NCBI GenBank assembly: GCA_036925085.1
Contig: JAUPFP010000100.1
Location: forward strand, 310,001-374,000
Direction: 5' to 3'
Origin: Brachycybe producta
Lineage: Eukaryota; Arthropoda; Diplopoda; Playtdesmida; Andrognathidae
Length of the DNA: 64,000 bases
Shown piece after piece: positions 36,620-48,609 of this stretch (position 1 is its first letter; each line of letters begins with the position of its first letter). The position numbers were made by a program, and so were the translations under genes. The notes beneath the pieces were generated by a model, which was not told the DNA's origin, did not search any database, and was given only the letters and a program-made list of their open reading frames with translations.

Positions 36620-39600
36620 AAGCACATATCATTTCTGGGTGTCTCTTATTTGTCTCTGGTCAACAATGTGACAAATGTTTCACCTAAATCTATCATTTGT
36701 ATATAAAACGCAGCTCGTACAGGGTGGTCTAAAATAAAACCTACTTAAGTGTCTGTTACTATGCAAGATTTCGATCAGTTTTTTTACGGCCGTATTCACA
36801 GCTCATTTCGAGCCACAGCTCTCGCTCTCTCTCCCTCGCTCTCTCTTTAAATGAGTAAAAAAAAATACATAAAACGTTTGCAGAAATGAAAACGAGAAAC
36901 CTAAATATCCTAAATATTAAACTGCATATTCGCTTTCTGTGGCTTTAAAGCTGCTACTTGATTTATTGCTTTAAAATTTAAAGTAACCCAGTCAATAGTG
37001 CATATTTGCGTTAAAATCTTATCCTCTAGCCTACCTTCTTGGAACCTGATTGGTTAGTTTGATTTTTAACGCTTTTGTATGCTTCAAATATCAAACCAAA
37101 ATGGAAGCTATAGAAAGAAAGCAGTAGCAGTTTGCTTTTTAAAGACGCAAACATGCAGTAAAGCTACAAAAATCAATGCAAAGCTTAGCTTTAGCTAAAG
37201 CTGCAGAAAGCGAATATGCAGTTTAACCTTAATGGCGTTCAATATTTCTGAAGTAAGGGTCGTCCTCTTAATGATTGCTAATTAAGTTAAAGGTAGTGCT
37301 AAACTCATCAACCTTTTATAAAAAGTTTCATGTAAACGTTAACAAGTTTAGCATTAGCTTTGACTACATTTAGCAGTTATTAAGAATACGACCCTAAGTA
37401 TCCATGAAGTTGACGAAATCCAAAGATGTTCACCTCCTCCTTAAGTGGTTCACGCAAATACTCAAGGTTTTTTTTAAAACACCTATCAAGTTAATTGTGG
37501 AACTTCTCACATTTGAGGTTGGACAACAAGAAATATTACCTGAACCCTTCTTAGCTCACCAAAATATTACCCTAGGGTTAATTTACACGGAATTACACCT
37601 CGTTTAAGTCAGTTTAACTAAAGATAAGTGTCAATTTCTAAACCACATCTGAACTCAAGCGATTTTTGTTGCTTACTTTCCACTCACTTTAAATTTTATC
37701 TTCGAATGTATACAACGTTATAACGGTTTTTACATTTCGATCCACTCAATCATATACGTGGCTGACCACTACATGAAACACCAAAGTGAACAAGTGAACA
37801 ATTTGAAAAGTCATTTGTCTTATGTCATGTTGGACCACCATGTATTTTAGCAGTTGGATATGGGTCCTTATGGAGTAAGGGTATGCTGTTGCTGCTCTAA
37901 AGTTGGGAGATTTTTATTTTTACTAAGGGATCAATCGTTTCGAACTCAATATGTACCATCAAGCCCTTCAAGTTGGACAAGGGCCAAAATCGAATCGAGG
38001 TTTTTTCTTCTTCTTTTCATTTTCTCTTTTCTGTTTTCCAAAAAAAAACCTAGATAGCTAGATATATATTCAAGAGAGAGAGAGAGAGAGAGAAAGAAAG
38101 AATGAGAGTTGCGGACGGGTGACGACGAACATCGATCGCTCAACTTCCGCCTAAGAGTCATCTTCTCTACTCAGCGTAACCTCCTCTACCCCACAAACAC
38201 ACACACCCCATTAAAAGAACCATCAAAATCAACTGACGAAAAGAGCTCATAATCTAGAGCATCCAATGAAAATATAAAATATATATATATATATACATGT
38301 ATGTAATAATAATAATAGCCAAAAAGAGTACATGAAAAACCTTATAGTGTGCCACCACCACCACCACCACCACACATGCAAACCAATGGCACAAAACTGA
38401 ATATGTTTTCCATTTGTAACTTTCTTTTTTTACTTCTATCTTTTTCTTAGTTACTTCCTTCCCATCAATTCGCTCTCTTGCTGGTTTAAGATTTATTTGA
38501 GGCGATAATCATCATAAGACACAGAGAGGATGGTTCAATACTTAATGGTATACTTACTATTTGAATGTACTTGGTCACTGGCTAACACGCAGTCCTTCAA
38601 TTGACAGTTTTGATCCACTGTGACTTCACGGCCCACAACACATCCCTGAAGAAGACACCTTTAAGTAAAAAAAACAAACAAAAAAAACATAAACATTAAT
38701 TAATAAATATAAACAACATTAATGATTAATCACTTTCATTGAGACAACAACAACAAAAACAAGAACAATAAAGTGGAGAGGGAAGTTTTTTGGTTTCAAT
38801 GAACAACTTGAATATTGGCAGACTGATAATGATGATGATGATGATGACCAATAAAGGTATATATACAGTTATAATGACGTCACTATAATTAATGATTGGA
38901 AATCCACATGAGATATTTGGTAGTCATGGTGACGTGAAAAAGAGAAGTTTGTGAGTTTCCTTTGAATGTTCATTAATCACAACTGCAGCACCCGAAACCA
39001 AATTCATCCTCCCCCCTTGGAACACACACAAACCGCATTTTTTTAAAAAAAAGTTGTGACTAAAAAAAATGCAAATATTTTTATAAACAACCACCCTCCT
39101 CCTCCTCCTCCTCCTCCTATTTCTTATAAACTATATTATAAAAATATATTTAAAAATATATTTCGTGATTTAAATAAACCTCATCTCTTCGATCTCGAAA
39201 TCCTCACCAACTGTAAAACATAATATAAATTCATTGCAACCCTTTATTTATTTCCCATTTTTTCATTAACATTACATCTGAATTTGTGTTTTTTAATTAC
39301 CCGGAATTTATTAATTTATTTTATATTTAATTTTTTTTTAATAGATTTATTTATATGAAAAATGTCCCTTTAGTGTTTAATTGATAAATTATATTTTATC
39401 ACAAATAATAATAATAATAAAATAATATTTTTCTATTAAATTATGGACATTTTCAGTTAAGACTTTTTTATGGAAACTCTACATTTCTCTGTAATAATTT
39501 TCATCTATAATTCGATCGAACTTTCATAATTCCTCCGGTAATTTTATGTTTTATCGTGGCTAAAGTACGAAAACCATAAATGCAATTTATAGTGAAATAT

Positions 39601-42600
39601 AAATGACTTAACAAAAACGAATAAATTATTTAAAAAAAATCACTAATTTTTTTTCCTCATTGATATTTTCATAATTCAAAAAAATTTGATTAAAAAAATT
39701 AATTTAAATTATAATTTAAGTCACCGTAACCTTAAATTTCAAATGCCATAACCTTTTTTTAAAAAAAAAATGGATATATATATATATACAGTATCTTAAT
39801 TAGTTCGTTCATTTGTTTATAGTTTACAAATTTGTACTCCGTAAGTAAAAGATGTACAATGACAAAAAAAGAGAGGAAAGACAAGAACCATATTGGATTC
39901 TTCTTGTCAGATTGGCTCACAAAATCAAGAACCAAAAAACGAACAAGAACAGAACTGAAAGACGAACCCCGTCTCTCTATGAAAACAACAACAAAAAACC
40001 AACCTAAGTATAAGTAAGCAACAACAACAACAACGAAGTTTGAGCTTGTACCCCATTGTAAGTGGATTTTCTCTTAATTGGCTTGTCTGAAACGTCTTGT
40101 GTGTATTCTTACAAGAATCACTAACATATATGAAAAAAAAACCGTACAATAACAATCTCGTGTTGCAAAAATACCAACAACTAACAGTTTAAGATAAGTT
40201 ACTTGTAAAACACTATTCGGAAACAGTGCCGATAATTCGTTGGAATCAATTCCTGTTTATTATTCCTAGGAAGTTAGGAACCACCTCTAAAATCAATCAA
40301 TCATCATCATTTTAGCAGATATCAATATTAAAATGAACCTTAAGCGATTGAGCTACCAGTAGTTTCTAAAACACATTCAAGTTTCTCTTAATTTTTACTT
40401 CTGAATGACAGAAGAAACAAGAGCAAAAATTTGAGGCGCTTTTGCACTTTAAAACCAACGTCATGTTAACAACAAGGCCAACTCATATTTGAGAAAGAAA
40501 ATGGCAAAATGAAGTATACATCCAGAAATTCTTTTCTGCAATCAGTGCATTTCTATGCTTCTTTTGGACTAAATGGTCCCTCTGACACAGGCCCTTTATG
40601 CTGCATGTAGAGTAATTATATAAATTGAAATTGAAGATTTGTCTACGAGGTGGAGCAATCATCATCACCCTTATGAATTATTTAAAACAAACGCCAAACG
40701 GAATAAGCTCCACATTTTCAGCTTTTATTCTGTTTGGCGTTTGTTCCATTTGGCGCTTATTCAGTTTGGTGCTTGTTCCATGTGTTGTTTGTTGCGTTTA
40801 GCGCTTACTAAGCACCACTGCAAAGAAATTGTCTTTAATTTACTATTACAGCCCAATATTAGCATCATTCGTGCTTCGTGCTAAGAAGGTGCTAGATTTC
40901 TAAAGTGAAGGTAAAAATAACATGATTTTTTTTAGTACTCTTTGTTATATACCCGTCTTTGATGGTCACTTTATCCATAATGATGCAGTTTATGAGTTTG
41001 ACATTGGAACCAACTTTACAGTCTTGACCAATGACTGAACTCTTGACAGTCGTTTGGCTTCCAACATGAACATTTTTGGCTATTAAGCAATCATGTCCTA
41101 TCTAGAAAGTTAACAAAAAAAAACAGAAAAATGGACATTAGATGGAGAAATGAAAAAACGATTTTTATTTAAAAAAAAAGTAACTTAAAAAATGTCTTGC
41201 GAGACATTTTATTCTTGCTCCAATTGAAGTATAAAAAAGAGGCAGCAGCCACAAAGTTTACACACAAAAAAAAAGAGACGAAAAAAATCAATAAAATGTA
41301 GTTTTTCTAACCATTGTTGACGCTCACTGTGTTTAATGTTATCAATAGAGGATTATGATTTTTATGGTAGATATATATGTATGTATTTTTGCAATATCAA
41401 AACTTAAGTGCTGAAATTGAAGAATTATGTTCAGAAGAAAGAAAAGAAAAAGAGTGAGAAATAAAAGAAATCATTCCATTATTACAATGTAAGTTCAATT
41501 TAAGAAAAAAAAAACTAAAAGAGAGTGGCAGTAATTTGAAAAGTAATTTTTGTGTGCAAAAAGGAACACATTTTATTCTAATAGTTGTACCTATAATATT
41601 AGAAATGGATCACACATGCAGAAACAAAATTTTTACACTGAAAAAGGAATTTATTTAATTTGAATAATTCTAATCTATTTATATGGCTGAGTGTATACAG
41701 AAAAAAATGGTGAAAACTGTTTCTTCTTGTTATACATAATCCAATAGGAAGGCGTCCTTCAGATACATCCTTCTTTATGAATCAATCCTCCTCAAGACTA
41801 TTCTTTCTCCCTCTTCCCTCTCTTCTATAAATGCAACCAATGTCCATGAAATGTTTTCTGTTGTAATGTGTGAGAACCCTTGAATGTGAAGAAACACCGA
41901 AATAAAGCTGAAATTTTATTCTGATTTTTCTTTTCTATTTCTATTTTCTGTTTGTTTTTCAGCACGTGTGAACCATTTCTTACATCAGTGGTTCCCATAA
42001 GTATTTCTTTTTTTGCTTTGGACATTCCATTCAATTCAACTCAGTACATCTGCAATCGGCTTAAAAGTCATGTGGCAGGGGGATTGCTCCAGATCACAAA
42101 TGATTGTCATTCAGGTAAAACATGACATCATTGTTAAATTGAAATCGTCCTAACAAAGAACTATCAACTGGAAGAGAATTCCATAGTTTAATAAAATTTG
42201 TAAAATCGCGGTACACTTAGCAAAACTCACGATAAACTAGTGTGCCACTGGTTTACTTGCATAAACGAATGTACACGACAAGTATTTTTTTTGTTTTGTT
42301 ATGTGCATCTCCCCTTTACACCAACATAAGCATGTGTTTAAGCTGTAAACTTAAAGTTGTTGCAACAAATTTAGGGCGGTGCAAAACTCTTAATGTATGA
42401 GTTAACAGCTACAATCGAACAAATTGGATGATCCTCAATGTAGTCTTTGAAACAATAGTTTTTTTCATCGAAATCAATAAGATCCTTATACACACAGCTT
42501 TTCGTTATATTCTAGTGTAGAACTTTCACCTTTTAGAGATTGAATCAAATAAAGCAGTCCATTATACACCAGAAATCAAATTTTGACTTATCTACATCTA

Positions 42601-45600
42601 AAACTGAGTTTCTTCTGAACCAGTGCAATAAAAAAACACCGAGAATGGCTGCAATAGTGGTTTTCAAAGGGTGTGGCCGCGACACGACACTTTGGATGTT
42701 ATAATGAATGTGTTAATATAATGTAATATTTTCATATAAATCTCAAATTTTATTGGAAAAAGTAAAATAAAACCGTAAGACCACTTTACGACTGCAAAAT
42801 GAAGCCGGGTTGTCGCCCAAACCGACCACTTTTTTAGTTTTTAAAAACAAAATACATTGCAACCACAACCCAACCACTTGCAACTACATTTTACAGTCAA
42901 AAAGAGGTATGTGTGGCAAGGGTCTAATTTTCTTTTTGGTTTTTTTTAGGCCCTGCGATATTGAGGCCTCAAGTGTGTAGCTTTCTTGGCATGGGATTAG
43001 TTAATCGCATGCCAAGAAGGCTAAGACCACTTATCAGAGCGCAAAGAGTCATTACAGACAGGCAGTTAGAAATCGGGGAGAACTTCAATTGGCTACGCCC
43101 TTTTTTATGACGAACGGCAACTTCTAATTGGTTGGTTATGTAGTCTGACGTCACATGCTCCGCCCTTTTCAACGTCTAACCACACAACAAACCAATTAGA
43201 AGTTGCCAGTCGTCATAACAAGAGCGGAGCCAACTGAAGTTCTCCCCGATTTCTAACTGTCTGTGTAAATACAGAGTACTGAATACAAAGAAGTAAACGT
43301 CATTTTTTAATTTATTTAAAAATTTCTTTAGCGATTAAAACATGATTTTTTTTTTTTACTTTTTGGTTTTAACTTTTTTTCAATAAAGCTTTTTTCACTT
43401 TGTAATTCATCAATATGTTTATTTCAATTGAAACTTACAATATTATTGGCAAAACGCATTCTCAAAGTGAAACATTGCAATAAATAGAAGAAAAAAAATA
43501 AGGCTGTTGCAATGTTTTTGTTCAGGAGTGTATATGATAGTCGTCTGACTTTAAAGAAGTAGGTTACCCATGGTTGAGAACAGGGTTAGAATTTGTGGCA
43601 TGATGTGTGGTGTATACCATATCCGTTTAGATTTTTGTTTTCCCTCTCTTTTGGGTCTCTTTTCTCTATCACCCAAAGAAACTCTCAAACAAAAAGGAAA
43701 GAGTCATCATTTTCATAGACTTGTATTAAAGTTGTATGGGTTTTTATCTCACTGGGGATGAATGTTCAGTGGTAGAGAGGACCCATCATCATCACTACCA
43801 CCACCACAACCACCATCAAGTTGGCACACAAAAAAGAAGAAAGATTGTATTCATTCAGGAAAGAAACAAAAGAAATGGTCTCTTTCCTTCTTGCTTGTCA
43901 CATTCGTACTGAAAAAACCCACACGAACATAATAGAAAACAATGAAAAGAAAATTTATTGGGAAGCTCTAGTAAATTAAGAGCTTTATCTGCCTTATTTG
44001 CTCTCATAATTTTCTTTCATTCTCTCTCTTGATTCCACCCTCACCTCCTTCTTAACATATTTGTATTTTTGTATAAAACACACACAAACGCAAGACAAAT
44101 GTGTTACTATTTTATGTAGAGAAGACAAATAGTCTTAAAATTTTCAGCACCCTAAAATATGAATGAATTATATTTTCTTTCAATGTGGCTGCGATAAAAT
44201 ATTTTTGCATCTGATATACATTTTCTATTTTTTGCAAAGTAAGTTAAATCTTCTCATAAATAAAAACGGCAATTGAACCATGATTACTCTTCATTTTCAA
44301 AACAACTTTTAAGGTGGTTTTAAATGTGTTAACGACCCTCAAACTTCCGTTATTTTATTTTTCAGAAGGAAAATTAAGAGAAACAACAAAGTGTTTTTGA
44401 AATTACTTCATGATATTCTTATGTTGATATCTTTTAAAATAAGCATTTTATGCCAGTATTTTTTTTGTCTATAATTATTTTGAAACATGGTCTCGATTCT
44501 AACTACCTTTAGAACCTTTAAATTGAATTTGTTTAACGATGATTGAAGTTGCAATCTCTTCTTGAATGTTGTGGCCAGGTATTAACGTAGTTTGGTTGCA
44601 ATATTTTAAGCGTTTTTTATTTTATACAATTTTCTTAAAAAGAACCATTTTGCTAGCCACCTATCGGTTCTTTCAAAACATCATTGAGCTTTAAGAAAAA
44701 TTGTGTATTTTTTTAATATCTTCAGTGGGTAACAACGAATTTTCACAATGTTTCAAATTGCCATTTGGTTGCTGGAACAATTTAAGCAACTTTGAACCCA
44801 CAAAATTGAGCGTGTCTCACATCAAGTGAAACTCTGGGAGTGTCTGTTCTCATAAGAAAAAAAAATTGAAATCAATTTACAAACTAGAAAAATAACTCGG
44901 TCATATAAGAATAAGCAAAGTTCTAGTTCCGTTGTATTTTGTCTTTGATTGGCAATTGCTAATACATAGTTGAATAAAGGTATTACCGTAGTTCCATCGC
45001 CACACTTTAAGGTTTCCGAATGAACTAAACCACAAGCTGTGTTCGTAGAAACAAACAACGGCCACAGTCGTACCATCTATAATACACAAAGATAGAAAAT
45101 ATCACTTAAAACGACGAGATAATACTACCGACGACGCTGTGATTGACACACTTGTCTATTCACGTAGCAATATGTCGCTAAATTATTTGCCCTTAAACAA
45201 AACCCTTGTTTAGCAACGTGAGCGTAACAGCCGTAATCGGACTCTCGAACAAAACCCATCTTTCCATTCGAAGAAGACATCTCTTTTGGATCTCGTATGT
45301 CTTGGGCAACACTGTTTGATGTTGAAACCGTTTTCTTGAACTGTTTCTTCGTCAACAATGGAACAACTTCACCCTTAAACGAATTCGATGCTCTAAAATG
45401 ACACAAAAAAACAACAATTGAAACACTTTTTGAAGAGAAAAACAGTTTTATAAAACAGAATTATTTAAACCAATGTTTAAAATTTCAAAATATCTAGAAA
45501 ACTCTTGATTATACATGTATATTCTATGTTTCAGAAGCAACAACATTAAGATATAAACTTGAAAAGCTTCTTAGAAACTTCAAAACTAGAAAGGATAGCT

Positions 45601-47271
45601 AAATGATGATATCTTTTAAAATAAGCTTTTTTATCACATTTTAAACATTAAAAATGACAAAATTTTAGTTTTTTTTTTCACACTAGGAGACAATTTTATT
45701 TTTCAATTTTTGTTTCATAAAAAGTTTATTTTTGAAGATATCAACAGGAATACATTGATATACACTTAAGATGTTTTATGAATAGTAGATTTTTGAACTC
45801 TGGTTACTCTGTGTTTCAGAAGAAGCAACACTAAGAAGAAATACAAAGTTTGTTAAAAAAGTAGAAGGGTAGCTGAATGATGACATCTTTCAAAATAAAC
45901 TATTTATAGAGAAAAATTAAAAAGTAAAAAAGTCAAGACCTACTTAAAAATGGGTTATTTTTAAACTGACATAAAAAAACTTAATTTTAAAGATATCAAC
46001 ATGAAAATACCCTGAAGGTGATTGAACTACCTTCCTTCTCGTTTCTAAAACACTTTCAAGGTGTTTATTCTAGTTTCAACAACACTTTTAAATTTGTCTT
46101 CATGTCGCTTTTAAAACACAATAAAAAACATAAAATTAAAAAAGTAAAACAAAGACAGTTTTCCTGATGCAATCTTTAAAAATAAACGTTTTATGGCAAA
46201 AAAAAATGGCTTTAACCAGAAATATAATGTTTATTCTAAAAAATATCGTTATGAAAATCGTCTACACTACTATTTTACAAATAAATCTTGAATATCTTTT
46301 AAGTTGTTTCATAAAAAGTTCTCATTATTTGGCTGCAACCACATTGAAAAAATGAAAAATACAATGAATATTGTATTAAATGTTATCAAAATCTAACGAT
46401 TACCCATCTTTCATCCAAATATCGGTCAAAGATCGACAGACGATGTAAAGGTGAGAGTCCAAAAGATTACTTTGAATCACAAACCTCGGACAACTAAAAA
46501 AAAAAACAATTTTATATAACTGATATAAAAATGATAACACAATAACGGTTACTGTGTTAGAATATATCGGTTGAAAGTGAGGACGTCGTCGTCGAAATCG
46601 GCTTCGGAAGCCATCAGTAACATCCTGTTTGTGATCGGATCCATTCCGACGAAGTCACGATCGATCTTCTTTTTGGTTTTCGGACCCGGAACGACCGTCG
46701 CTCGTAGATCGGACGGAAACGGAGAGAAGAGAGCCGTCAGTTTAGAACTGCGAGCATAATGAAGAGCGATAAATGGCTCGAGAGAAACGTCCGTCACCAG
46801 ATCGCAGCTCACAACCAAAAGATCAACCTAAGGATTAAAGAATTTTAATAAAACACACGATGATTGACTCCAATTATAACAAATTACCGACTTTGATATC
46901 ACAGCTGTTAATCACTTGACGAAGAGCATCGGCCGTTCCAGATCCGTCATCCGTTTCGTGAACCACTTGTTCTTTCCATTCGATCGGAATGTCATCGAGA
47001 GCGTTGAGCGCAGCTACGATTTCAGCCCTGTGGCTCGCTGGCAACACGATGATGCAATCTACAGTAAAGAGATACAAAAAAATGACAACCCTATATTTTC
47101 AAGCGAAATGAACGTTTGGTTACCTTTGAACCCATTTTTATACAAGAAATTCAATGGATACCATATGAGTGGCCTTAATCCAATGGGCAGCAATGCTTTA
47201 GGACATCTGGACGTCAAATCAGTCATCCTGGAACCCTTTCCAGCTGCCATTATCACAGCCTGAAATTCCAT
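36268..47271 (-). CDS. EIF2B3: translation initiation factor eIF2B subunit gamma
   Basis: eIF2B gamma is part of the cytosolic eIF2B complex that exchanges GDP for GTP on eIF2; gamma pairs with the catalytic epsilon subunit. Coding exons, in order: 47124-47271, 46892-47058, 46553-46827, 46404-46493, 45152-45392, 44987-45076, 40953-41101, 38558-38658, 36268-36323; 1,317 bases, 438 residues plus stop (human about 452). The nucleotidyltransferase-like domain opens [16 protein letters not shown] and includes [11 protein letters not shown] and [20 protein letters not shown]. The C-terminal left-handed beta-helix repeats are in exons 7-8 ([32 protein letters not shown]), and the protein ends GLMEID. 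I start at the Met of MEFQ rather than seven codons upstream, by family alignment. All junction phases agree. Intron 2 needs a weak GTCGGT donor. The gene lies head-to-head with the receptor gene at 48610. Confidence 0.93.
36579..36616. repeat. (GA)n microsatellite
   Basis: About 18 GA units within the last intron region side of EIF2B3; the open frame across it encodes only Arg/Glu. Confidence 0.85.
36917..37226. mobile_element. MITE with TTAA ends (piggyBac-like)
   Basis: TTAAACTGCATATTCGCTTT begins at 36917 and its complement ends at 37226, so the 310-bp unit is bounded by TTAA, the target site piggyBac elements duplicate. Arms extend inward through CTGTGGCTTTAAAGC versus GCTTTAGCTAAAGCTGCAG. 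No ORF. It lies in the last intron of EIF2B3. Confidence 0.65.
37256..37393. mobile_element. small MITE, family with GGGTCGTATTCTTAAT ends
   Basis: AGGGTCGTCCTCTTAATGAT at the left and ATTAAGAATACGACCCT at the right are inverted, with AGTGCTAAACTCAT inverted to AGTTTAGCATTAG inside. A related unit lies at about 53908-54042. In the last intron of EIF2B3. Confidence 0.6.
40686..40744. repeat. hairpin followed by decayed GTTTGGCGCTT repeats
   Basis: ACAAACGCCAAACGGAATAA pairs with TTATTCTGTTTGGCGTTTGT. The following 70 bp (to about 40815) carry three more GTTTGGCGC/GTTTGGTGC/GTTTAGCGC variants. In intron 7 of EIF2B3... between exons 7 and 8. Confidence 0.6.
43059..43263. mobile_element. hAT-like MITE, copy 3
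   Basis: CAGGCAGTTAGAAATCGGGG and its complement bound the unit; the interior (GCAACTTCTAATTGGTTGGT, TAGTCTGACGTCACATG) matches the copies at 805 and 2721. No clean 8-bp duplication is seen here. It lies in the EIF2B3 intron between 41102 and 44986. Confidence 0.72.
45480..46110. repeat. two adjacent foldback-family repeat copies
   Basis: One copy spans about 45490-45760 and a better one about 45765-46110, each with TTAGAAACT/GTTTCTAAA arms and GATATCAACA motifs; the second keeps GGGTTATTTTTAAACTGACA at its centre. Both lie in the EIF2B3 intron between exons 4 and 5 (45393-46403). Confidence 0.65.
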
Positions 47272-48609
47272 TGTCACCTTAAAATAAAACAATTAGAAAT
47301 TACCGCCTTTTTGTTGCCTTTTACAGGACATATCACTTTTAAATACATACGTTACTACGGCTACTTAATGTCAACGTTACTTATGCAATCGATATTTCGA
47401 AAATATTGTGTATCGTTTGATAATTTTTGGAAGTATCGATGAGGATTCTTTGAAATAGTGCCAACGTTAAGGTATGCCGCTTCATATATGACATTTTAAT
47501 AGCACAATGGTAACGTCTCCGCGTCTTACGCGAGTCGCCCGAGTTCGATTCCGGCACTGCGCTTTACATTTTTCGATTTTAAATATCAATCAATTATAAA
47601 GCAATATTATCATTTTCAAACTAGTTGTAAGATAACATTATGAAAAAATATTAATGCATTTTTTTACAATTTTTAAAACACATTTTGAAAAATTCTTTGA
47701 CAAGTTTTGTTTTATTAAATGTGTAATAATTTTTTCCTTTATATGTTGCCATGTGTAGAAGAGAATGAAAGAGAAATCGTCGTATTTGCCTTTTTAAAGT
47801 GGTTTTGAAGTGTAAATTGTTTCTCAAATTTTGATTATTTTGGCTTTCAGATGCAAAATCAAGAGAAACTTGAAAGTAGTTTAGAAACAAGAAAGATAAC
47901 TTAATCAATAATCATGTTTTGTTTTTCATATAAAAAGTTTATTTTGAAGAATATATTTCAAAATAAACTTCTTATATGAAAAAAAAATACTACTTAAAGT
48001 TGGGTCATTTTCAGGGTAGAAAAAAAAATCCTAATTTTTATTTGAAAAATAAAAACAGAATTATTTTTATTTATAACACAACTTAGAAAAGGCAGTATTT
48101 TCCATTAAATGTGCTTTAATTGAAGCGGCATACTTTAAAGTGGCCGCTATTCTAAAGAACACCCGTATCGATATAATTATCGTCTTTCGCGTCTATGTAT
48201 TGACTTGAGTCAAAATACAATAGGTGGCGCCTGAAGCGTTTAGTGATTGTCTTCTTTGATAATGGCGACCACTGTAATATGAAGTGAATGTACACGATAC
48301 TTCATCGGTAAGACACATTTTTTTAAAGCATTCTGTGCAGGAAATTGCATTCTTTTCAGCGTTAAACGAACGAGTTATACAGCTGTTAATATTCTTAAAT
48401 GTGCAGCAAAGTGTTTACTGTGTCTCGTCGTCTTGTGTACACGTCTCACACAAGGGAGGGCCCCCCCCCCCCGTGGAAGGAGGGGCAGAGGGCCACACCT
48501 ATAATATTACATCCTTATTGAATCATTCACACGTTTATTATGCGGTTTTTTTTTTATATTTCAGGTGTAACGTGGTTCTGTCAATTTGTAGGATCGTCCT
48601 TTTAGGAAG
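47272..48609. other. intergenic region between divergent EIF2B3 and the receptor gene
   Basis: About 1.3 kb separate the two start codons, which face away from each other. It contains a tRNA-like relic (47491-47562) and a foldback-family copy (about 47800-48040). The stretch 48170-48300 is less AT-rich and may hold the receptor gene's promoter and 5' UTR; a plus-strand frame at 48284-48754 there is out of frame with the receptor start and shows no domain. Confidence 0.5.
47491..47562 (+). pseudogene. tRNA-like sequence (Lys-CTT-like), degenerate
   Basis: AGCACAATGGTAACG resembles an A box and GAGTTCGATTCC a B box, with an intervening stem-loop TCCGC-GTCTTAC-GCGAG that would place CTT as anticodon. 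The 3' strand ACTGCGC has no matching 5' acceptor strand and the T stem pairs poorly. So it is a tRNA pseudogene or SINE head, not a working tRNA. Confidence 0.45.

Noticed and set aside
47491..47562. Functional tRNA-Lys gene
   Set aside because: The 5' acceptor strand is missing and the T stem is mispaired; kept only as a tRNA-like pseudogene.
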